Shown here one piece after another: positions 58,666 to 64,000 of a stretch of DNA of 64,000 nucleotides (its first letter is position 1; each line of letters begins with the position of its first letter). The DNA is from Mycobacterium asiaticum DSM 44297 (GTDB taxonomy: Bacteria > Actinomycetota > Actinomycetes > Mycobacteriales > Mycobacteriaceae): the NCBI RefSeq assembly GCF_000613245.1, contig NZ_HG964938.1:716965-780964 (forward strand), in the 5' to 3' direction. The notes below the pieces were generated by a model. It did not search any database. It was not told the origin of the DNA and saw only the letters and a list, made by a program, of their open reading frames with translations. The translations under genes were made by a program, and so were the position numbers.

Positions 58666-59367
58666 CTACAAGCGGCCGGCCGCGAAATCCGCTGCCTGAC
58701 CGGTCATTCCGTTGGTCGCGTACAACGTGTGCGCGAAGGTGGGGGTGGTGCCGCCGCCGGCGCAGATGTTGTCACCATCGGCGCACAGCTGAATGGTCTT
58801 GGGCTGATACAGCGGTCCGATCGCAATCTGCGGCGCGCCGTACTGACTCAGGAATTCCGGTGAGGGTGTGCCGAACAGCGTGACCGCCGCGACGTGATTG
58901 GCGATCTCGGGAGCCAGCGGTTGCGGCACCGCCGCAGCCGGCACGCCCGGCGGGATGGTCGCCGAGGTGACATAACCGGCGACGGCCGCCCCTTGCGAGT
59001 ACCCGCCCAGCACCTCTCTGGTGTTCGGGCAGGTGGTGGCCATGGATTGGATGTGGGCGCCCGCGTCCCGGATCCCGTCGATGACGGTCAGGGGGAAATC
59101 GCTGCTGCCGAAGTCGGTGCTAGCCGGATAGTTGACCGCATATACGCCTAGCGACCGTGCGCCGATGTCCGAACGCAACGCTTCGACGAATGCCCCGCCG
59201 ATGCCGCCGACACCCGGCGGTTCGCCGCTGCCACGCGCGAATACCACCTCGACGTCGGGACATGGTGCCGCCGACGCATCCGGCGCCGGTGCGTTCAGCA
59301 ACGCGATGCACCCCAGCGCCACCGCGGCGCCCGCCGTGAGTCGGCGAACCCTTGATTTGGATCGCAT
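58666..59367 (-). CDS. secreted cutinase family esterase
   Basis: This 233-residue exported serine esterase has a Sec signal (about 1-34, cleaved near ASAAPC). The cutinase core begins CPDVEVVFARGSGEPPG. The nucleophile is S124 in GGYSQGAAVAG, the Asp is in LCADGDNIC, and the His is in FAHTLYA. Four Cys form the usual two disulphides. It belongs to the mycobacterial cutinase-like (Cut/CLP) phospholipase-esterase group. The ATG at 59367 (MRSKSRVRRL) gives a normal signal peptide. Confidence 0.9.
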   Translation of the reverse strand: MRSKSRVRRLTAGAAVALGCIALLNAPAPDASAAPCPDVEVVFARGSGEPPGVGGIGGAFVEALRSDIGARSLGVYAVNYPASTDFGSSDFPLTVIDGIRDAGAHIQSMATTCPNTREVLGGYSQGAAVAGYVTSATIPPGVPAAAVPQPLAPEIANHVAAVTLFGTPSPEFLSQYGAPQIAIGPLYQPKTIQLCADGDNICAGGGTTPTFAHTLYATNGMTGQAADFAAGRL

Positions 59368-59410
59368 GCCGGTATGAGTAGCCAGAAATTCGCTGTTCAA
59401 CCGCCGAGGG

Positions 59411-59584
59411 CTACTTCTTGAAGGCGTCCTTCACCTTCTCGCCGGCATCCTTGAGGCTCGACTTGGCCTGATCGGCGCGTCCCTCGGCCTCGGTGTCGCG
59501 ATCGCCGGTCGCCCGGCCCACCGCCTCCTTCGCCCGGCCGCCAAGGTCCTCGATCTTGTTCTTCACCTTGTCTTCGGCGCTCAT
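59411..59584 (-). CDS. CsbD family stress protein
   Basis: This 57-residue, highly charged helical protein has the CsbD pattern KNKIEDLGGRAKEAVGRATG followed by EGRADQAKSSLKD and a Lys-rich end. CsbD proteins are general-stress proteins of unknown mechanism. The ATG at 59584 overlaps the stop of the upstream CsbD-like gene (ATGA). Confidence 0.85.
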   Translation of the reverse strand: MSAEDKVKNKIEDLGGRAKEAVGRATGDRDTEAEGRADQAKSSLKDAGEKVKDAFKK

Positions 59585-59793
59585 GGTTGCCGCCGTGGTT
59601 GCCGCCGCACCGGCCGACGCCCGCCGCGCACGGCGTCTCGGAGACGCAGCCCGGTGTCTTTGAGATTCGCCTTCGCCTGGTCCAGCACGCCCTCATACTG
59701 GGTGCGCCGGTCACCGGTCAGCCGGCCGACCGTTTCTTTGGCCCGCCCGCCCCAAAATTTTGCTGAGTTGCTCAATCGGTTGTTGGTAGCCAT
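59581..59793 (-). CDS. CsbD-like protein, second copy
   Basis: This 70-residue paralogue of the downstream CsbD gene has GGRAKETVGRLTGDRRTQYE and LDQAKANLKD in register, with an Arg-rich tail (RRPVRRQPRRQP) that could bind nucleic acid. It starts at 59793 (MATNNRLSNSAKF); an ATG 11 codons upstream is an alternative. It is coupled to the next gene by an ATGA overlap. Confidence 0.72.
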   Translation of the reverse strand: MATNNRLSNSAKFWGGRAKETVGRLTGDRRTQYEGVLDQAKANLKDTGLRLRDAVRGGRRPVRRQPRRQP

Positions 59794-59838
59794 GCGGCTC
59801 GGATACCCGCTGACCGCCGGCTTCATGCGTGCACTGCC

Positions 59839-60897
59839 TCATGACGAGGGCACTGTCCCCCGCGGCAGGGTCAACGGAAGGTCGGCATAGGTGGCGATGC
59901 CGGGTGCGGCGGCCACCACCCCGGGGATCGCGTTGATCGCCGGCATCGCCGTCATGATGTGTCCGAGCGCCATGAACTCGGCCAGCGTCGTCGCCTGGAA
60001 GTACGGCGGCGGCAAGAAGCCGACCCTGGTCGTCACCGTCGGTTGACCGTCGATCTGGATCACCCACCCGTCCTGGTCGATCTGCCAGTCGGGTTCGAGG
60101 CTCTGGCCCTTCTTCCACCGCACGTTGAGGTCGATGACGGTATTTCCGCCGACAATGCCTCGCCAGCTGATGTAGACACCCGCGACACACCCTGCCGGAA
60201 TCGTCCAGGACGCCATCTCGAGATCAGCTGTGGTTTGCGCGAATTCGGCCACGCACCGGACCTCGTCAAGGTCGACGCCCAACGCGTCGGCGACCAGTCG
60301 GACGGCCTCGGCAAACACCGCGGTCCCCTTTTCCGCCATCGCAGGCAGCTCGGGATTGTCGATGGGCTGTCCGAACCCGACCGGCCGTTCGGTGTCCGGG
60401 GAGTCGTAGAACGTGGTGTCCGCCGCCTCGTTGACGGTGACCTTGTCGACGCGGTTGCACACCATCGCGGACACGATCGCCAGCAACTCTGCGAAGCCGG
60501 GGCTGACGCCGGAGCCGAAGATCGTCGAGCCGCCCTGCTGGCACGCCTCCACGATCCGGTCGCGGCCGTCGCCCAGGTTGTGGCCGGTGATGAAGGACGC
60601 CGTCGTCACCACGTTCACGCCCGCGGACAGGATCCGGACCAACTCGTCGACGTCGATCCACATCGGGTTGTAGACCACGCAGTCCGGCTTCAGCGCGAGC
60701 AGTTCCTCGACGTCATTGGTCGCGGCGACCCCGAGCGGTTCGATGCCGACCAGCTCCCCGGCGTCCTGGCCGGCCTTGTCCGGCGACCACGCGTAGCACC
60801 CAACCAGTTCGTACTGCGGGTTGGCGACGATCGACTGTAGTGAGCTCTTACCGACGTTTCCGGTCGTCCACTGCACGACCCGATATGTGTTGGGCAC
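59839..60897 (-). CDS. DapB-N-domain dehydrogenase, second paralogue
   Basis: This 352-residue protein has the same length as and is a paralogue of 43360-44418, starting YRVVQWTTGNVGKSSLQSI with the same Rossmann loop and sharing GSGVSPGFAELL. The GTG at 60897 is placed by alignment to the paralogue. It stands alone here, and the 10-bp-arm inverted repeat at 60927-60954 lies 30 nt upstream. The substrate is unknown. Confidence 0.78.
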   Translation of the reverse strand: MPNTYRVVQWTTGNVGKSSLQSIVANPQYELVGCYAWSPDKAGQDAGELVGIEPLGVAATNDVEELLALKPDCVVYNPMWIDVDELVRILSAGVNVVTTASFITGHNLGDGRDRIVEACQQGGSTIFGSGVSPGFAELLAIVSAMVCNRVDKVTVNEAADTTFYDSPDTERPVGFGQPIDNPELPAMAEKGTAVFAEAVRLVADALGVDLDEVRCVAEFAQTTADLEMASWTIPAGCVAGVYISWRGIVGGNTVIDLNVRWKKGQSLEPDWQIDQDGWVIQIDGQPTVTTRVGFLPPPYFQATTLAEFMALGHIMTAMPAINAIPGVVAAAPGIATYADLPLTLPRGTVPSS

Positions 60898-60926
60898 TCG
60901 CTCAGCATAGGCAAGGGGGGAGGCTT

Positions 60927-60954
60927 CTACTAGTACTAGGCCCAGTGCTAGTAG
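60927..60954. promoter_or_regulatory. inverted repeat operator candidate upstream of the DapB-like gene
   Basis: Arms CTACTAGTAC (60927-60936) and GTGCTAGTAG (60945-60954) match at 9 of 10 pairs around an 8-nt spacer. The CTAG tetranucleotide, rare in such genomes, occurs three times. It sits in the only non-coding gap before this gene and overlaps the stop of the gene at 60948, a typical regulator site. Confidence 0.5.
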
Positions 60955-62060
60955 GACGATTCGGCTGCCAGGATCTCGGCCAGGAAGGCGTCCGGCGGCG
61001 GTTCGTCCAACCGGGACCGCACCCAATCGCGGATCCGTTCCCGGGCCGCTCTGGGTTCCGTCACATCGGCGCCGACGATGACCGAGGTGGCCGGCCAATC
61101 ATGGTTCCAGGCAACCGATTCCGTCAGCCGTCGCCGTTCGCCGTCGACGAGCGGCACGGTGGCCCGGCCGCCGGCGTCCAGAGCGGCGGCGCCGCTGACG
61201 TCTCCAGACTGAACGCGAACCGGTATGTCGGTGGCCGGATCGGGTCCGATGACCGCCGCACGTACGACGGCGACGACCGATGGACCGGCCGCCTCGACGC
61301 GCCAGTCGACGGTGTCCTCGGCCGCATCGAAAACGCCTGGCGGCACCGCTGCCCAGTTGATCGACGCGACACCCCGGCCGATCGACGCCACGGCGGCTGG
61401 GCCGGGATCGGCGCCGGCGGCCAGCGCGTAGTCATCGCGGTAGCCGGTCGGCTCGGCCAGGCTCAGCCCCGAATCCTGTACTGCCGCGGACAATTCCGCC
61501 CAGCCAGTGCCGTCGACACCGACCTCGTCGGCGAGTTCGGCGGCGGCCCGAACCAGGTCGCGGATGCGGGGATCGTTGCTTCGTACGTGTGCCATCAGAG
61601 CCGCGACGTGTGGAGCCAGCAGTTCCGTCACATCCGAATCCAGGGTGTCGTCGGTGAAGAAGCCGTCCGCGCCGGCGGTCAGCAACGCGATTTCGGCATC
61701 GAGCAGGGCATGATCGAGCGCGATGATGCCGTCGCGCTGGCTGGCGGGCCACCAGCGCCGCAGCCACTGACCGATTGCCAACCGGTGCAGCGGGTCCAGC
61801 GATCCCGGCGTGATGTCAATGCCGGCGAGATCGCGGGGTTCGTCGGTCGCCGCCGCGGCCGACACCACCGCGAGGTGACCGGCCTGACCGACCACCCGCC
61901 ACAGCCAATCGGCCCGGTCCGGGTCGGTGAAGGTGATCTGGCCCGCGGCCGCACCGGCCGGGTCGTCCACGATCCACGACAGCACCGCGCCGCTGACCTC
62001 CAGTACCGCGACCAGCGGTGAGGTCTGTGCCCAAAGTCCGGGCTCGCTGATCAGTCTCAT
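60948..62060 (-). CDS. uncharacterised protein, second gene of an orphan pair
   Basis: This 370-residue cytoplasmic protein has no recognisable domain, signal or membrane segment. It is acidic and Ala-rich. The N-terminal half (1-110) looks mixed alpha/beta with several Trp (ADWLWRVVG, GQWLRRWWP). The middle is helical (DHALLDAEIALLTAG, PRIRDLVRAAAEL), and the C-terminal third (240-330) is beta-rich and ends in a helix. The ATG overlaps the upstream gene's stop by 4 nt, so the two are co-translated and probably act in one complex. Confidence 0.65.
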   Translation of the reverse strand: MRLISEPGLWAQTSPLVAVLEVSGAVLSWIVDDPAGAAAGQITFTDPDRADWLWRVVGQAGHLAVVSAAAATDEPRDLAGIDITPGSLDPLHRLAIGQWLRRWWPASQRDGIIALDHALLDAEIALLTAGADGFFTDDTLDSDVTELLAPHVAALMAHVRSNDPRIRDLVRAAAELADEVGVDGTGWAELSAAVQDSGLSLAEPTGYRDDYALAAGADPGPAAVASIGRGVASINWAAVPPGVFDAAEDTVDWRVEAAGPSVVAVVRAAVIGPDPATDIPVRVQSGDVSGAAALDAGGRATVPLVDGERRRLTESVAWNHDWPATSVIVGADVTEPRAARERIRDWVRSRLDEPPPDAFLAEILAAESSY

Positions 62061-63403
62061 CCCGCCACCTGCAGTTCCAGCATCGACTTGATGCGCTGGC
62101 GGTGGTCGAGGCTGACCGACCTGGCGACACCTTCCAGCAGCGACCGCACATCGTCGATGTCCTCACAAGGCTCCTGCCATACGTCGCGCCCGTGCAGTCG
62201 CGCCCACAGCCGGCTCAGGTATGGCTGCGCGTACGACGCGAGATCGTCGACGACCTGTTGCTGGCGCGGATGAATCGGCCCGCCCTCGGCCAGATAACGC
62301 CGCGCATGCAGTACATAGGCCTCCTTACGCAGCCGCGCCTGAATCTGCGCGGCCAGCCCATAACGGCTGGTGACCGAGCGGTCCAGCGGTGCCAGGTCGA
62401 CGGCCACCTCGATTCCCGCCACCAAAGTGGCCTGCTTGTCCTCGGCCAGCAAGCCCCACGGCGCGCACGCCCGGTCCACCTCCTCCGCGCATAACAGCGG
62501 GACATCCGGCAGTGCATCCCTATCCAGGGCGCGCCGCAACGTGGACCGGACCCGGTCCACCACCGTGCGATCCAGCGGGCGGTCACTTTCGGAGCCGCCG
62601 GCCACTTCCGGGGGACGTTGTGGGGCAGAGGCGCTCAAGCCCAGCTCAACGATCGACCATGGCAGTTCGGCGGATTCGAGGCGGATCAGAGCGCCCAGGT
62701 TGTAGGGCGTGGTGTCGGCGATCATTGCAGTCCAGACCCGCTGTCGCGCCGCCGCGGCGGTGTGACTCTTGACCGTGCCGAGCACGGTGGTCAGCTCTGC
62801 CATGAACGGTTCGCGCGGGGCATCGTCGGCCCGCACGTCGCGCCAGCTCGCGACCAGCTGGGCCGCCAGCGTCGAAACCACCTGTGCGCTGGCCACGTAA
62901 TCGTTGAGCACCTCGACCGCGGTGCGATCCCTGCCTTGATGTACCTCCTGCAGCACCTGGGCCGCGGTAGCCGAATCTTCGGTCGTCGGTGCGCCTTTGG
63001 TGACGGCAAGCTCGAAACACACCGGGAAGTACAGCTCCTGTGCGTTGCCGCTGCGAATCCGTAGCCGTCTGCGCTGCAGCTTCAGCACTTCGAACCAAGC
63101 TGCTGCCCAACGTAATTCGGCTGCCTTACCGACGATCAAGCTGTGAATTGTCGCGGCGACAGCATCGGTGACAACGGGCGCCGAATACTGCGGGTTGGCG
63201 CGCAACCGCAGCACCAACGGGTCGATGATGCGTTTCACGGTCCGGCTCAACGGGCCGCCGTCGTCGCTGCTCAATACTTCTACGCCGGGACCGACGGCCC
63301 GCCACGCAGCGTCGATAACCGCCCGCCGGGGCTGTCCCGGTGCGCGGTCGTCGCGTCCGTCGCGTCCGTTCAGGGCAGGCTCCACCTGCGGATCGGCGCT
63401 CAT
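62057..63403 (-). CDS. uncharacterised helical protein, first gene of an orphan pair
   Basis: This 448-residue, mostly alpha-helical protein has no signal peptide or catalytic motif I recognise. Notable segments are DPLVLRLRANPQYSAPVVTD, HSLIVGKAAELRWAAAWFEV, and a C-terminal RQQQVVDDLASYAQPYLSRL. The ATG at 63403 is the first good start. It is coupled to the downstream gene by an ATGA overlap. The truncated minus-strand gene at the right edge may belong to the same system. Confidence 0.65.
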   Translation of the reverse strand: MSADPQVEPALNGRDGRDDRAPGQPRRAVIDAAWRAVGPGVEVLSSDDGGPLSRTVKRIIDPLVLRLRANPQYSAPVVTDAVAATIHSLIVGKAAELRWAAAWFEVLKLQRRRLRIRSGNAQELYFPVCFELAVTKGAPTTEDSATAAQVLQEVHQGRDRTAVEVLNDYVASAQVVSTLAAQLVASWRDVRADDAPREPFMAELTTVLGTVKSHTAAAARQRVWTAMIADTTPYNLGALIRLESAELPWSIVELGLSASAPQRPPEVAGGSESDRPLDRTVVDRVRSTLRRALDRDALPDVPLLCAEEVDRACAPWGLLAEDKQATLVAGIEVAVDLAPLDRSVTSRYGLAAQIQARLRKEAYVLHARRYLAEGGPIHPRQQQVVDDLASYAQPYLSRLWARLHGRDVWQEPCEDIDDVRSLLEGVARSVSLDHRQRIKSMLELQVAG

Positions 63404-63487
63404 GACCACAGGATAGGGGCAGCCGGGAAAATCCTGGTACTCGAAAAGTTGGGTTCGGTAGCCGATCGATGTCCCGAAGCTAGTCCC

Positions 63488-63856
63488 ATGAACAAGTCCA
63501 AGCTCATGGCAATCGGAGCCCAGATCGCGTTGCTGGCGACATTGACCCGCCGGGCCACCCGCAACGCGCGCAAGCGCACTGACGACAGCCTCGCGGTCGG
63601 GGTCGGCACGGTGCGAACCGTCGTGAATGAGCAGGCACACGCGCACGCCGGCGAACGCCAGATCTGGATCGAGGTGTCCAGCGTGCACGGTGACACCTTC
63701 GTCGGCCGCTTGGTGCATGACGACCCCGACGCGGACCTGTCCACATTGCGTCCCGGCCTCGTCATGTTGGTCGCGTTCGATCCCGCTGCGCGGGAAGAGC
63801 TTTCGCTACCCGACGACGTGTTGGCGGTGCGGGCTCAGGGTCTCGCCCTGGTGTAA
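63488..63856 (+). CDS. hypothetical protein with basic N-terminal helix
   Basis: This 122-residue protein has an N-terminal hydrophobic-basic helix (MNKSKLMAIGAQIALLATL then RRATRNARKR), possibly a short anchor. A beta-rich remainder includes RQIWIEVSSVHGDTFVGRLVHDD and LVMLVAFDP, resembling a small barrel. It lies on the plus strand between two minus-strand genes of the possible orphan system. No family recognised. Confidence 0.55.
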   Translation: MNKSKLMAIGAQIALLATLTRRATRNARKRTDDSLAVGVGTVRTVVNEQAHAHAGERQIWIEVSSVHGDTFVGRLVHDDPDADLSTLRPGLVMLVAFDPAAREELSLPDDVLAVRAQGLALV

Positions 63857-63868
63857 CCGACGCGCCGT

Positions 63869-64000
63869 TCAACGCGCACCGTCTACGGCGAACGTGACCA
63901 GCGCACCCCAGAACAGCGGACTGGCGGCGACGGCGCCATCCCGCCAGCGCCGCATCTGCGCCCGCTGCCAGCGATTGACCGCGCATCCGGCGGCGGCCTC
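63869..64000 (-). CDS. truncated gene, C-terminal end only
   Basis: This open minus-strand frame runs off the right edge and ends at the TGA at 63871-63869, giving the last 43 residues. Third codon positions are almost all G or C, which supports real coding. The segment RWQRAQMRRWRDG followed by ASPLFWGALVTFAVDG resembles the closing helix and final strand of CHAT (caspase-like) domains, which often end in a P-x-x-W-x-x-F pattern. This is only a faint resemblance over a short tail. Confidence 0.5.
   Translation of the reverse strand, partial: EAAAGCAVNRWQRAQMRRWRDGAVAASPLFWGALVTFAVDGAR

Overview
This window is chromosomal DNA from a Mycobacterium, most likely a slow-growing non-tuberculous species. 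The evidence is high GC, frequent GTG starts, a PE_PGRS gene fragment at the left edge, the 19-kDa lipoprotein LpqH, and gene order that I recognise (from memory, not a search) as the reverse complement of the M. tuberculosis Rv3765c-Rv3730c neighbourhood.

Left conserved block (about 2.7-20.6 kb): the two-component system tcrX-tcrY, lpqH, an alkylsulfatase with SCP2 tail, an APH-like gene (fadE36), a LapA-like membrane protein, the osmoprotectant ABC transporter proXVWZ with a glycolipid-binding (DUF1089) gene, tyrA, a tadA partner gene with tadA, and tRNA-Ser(CGA). One insertion interrupts it. This is a five-gene minus-strand operon (APH kinase-like, SDR, ACAD10/11-like acyl-CoA dehydrogenase, TetR, quinone oxidoreductase; 7.5-12.2 kb) plus a divergent histidine phosphatase, and it looks like a hydroxyacyl-CoA catabolic unit.

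Variable centre (20.6-45 kb): the tRNA-Ser 3' side carries an island-like group (a DUF4236 protein, a coiled-coil protein, a small secreted protein, a secreted PE-PPE-type hydrolase and a Tat-exported GH5-like hydrolase). Next comes a sulfotransferase / metallo-beta-lactamase / VOC / luciferase-like monooxygenase cluster flanked by two copies of a DUF6941-like gene. Then follows the most striking locus: a 1,310-residue Pls/PosA-type single-module NRPS (adenylation, carrier, membrane and left-handed beta-helix segments) in one operon with a GntR regulator and a short M1 zinc aminopeptidase. A near-perfect 37-bp palindrome separates it from a divergent catabolic run (flavin monooxygenase, CoA-transferase, CitE-type lyase, DJ-1-like protein, D-2-hydroxyacid dehydrogenase). 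A second tightly coupled operon (DapB-like, VOC, SDR, TetR) follows.

Right conserved block (45-52.9 kb): WS/DGAT acyltransferase, Nudix hydrolase, DUF2330 membrane protein, ATP-dependent ligase ligC and a divergent PolDom primase-polymerase homologue. Inserted within this block are a P450, a second pair of DUF6941-like genes and a TetR. The last 11 kb holds assorted redox enzymes with TetR control (a duplicated operator), a cutinase, a CsbD pair, a second DapB-like gene, and an unrecognised two-gene operon next to a truncated gene whose tail faintly resembles a CHAT domain.

Two genes (PE_PGRS and the PolDom gene) have apparent one-base losses in G runs, which suggests local sequence error or real decay. 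No CRISPR array, insertion sequence, integrase or rRNA was seen. No stretch over 300 bases lacks a gene.
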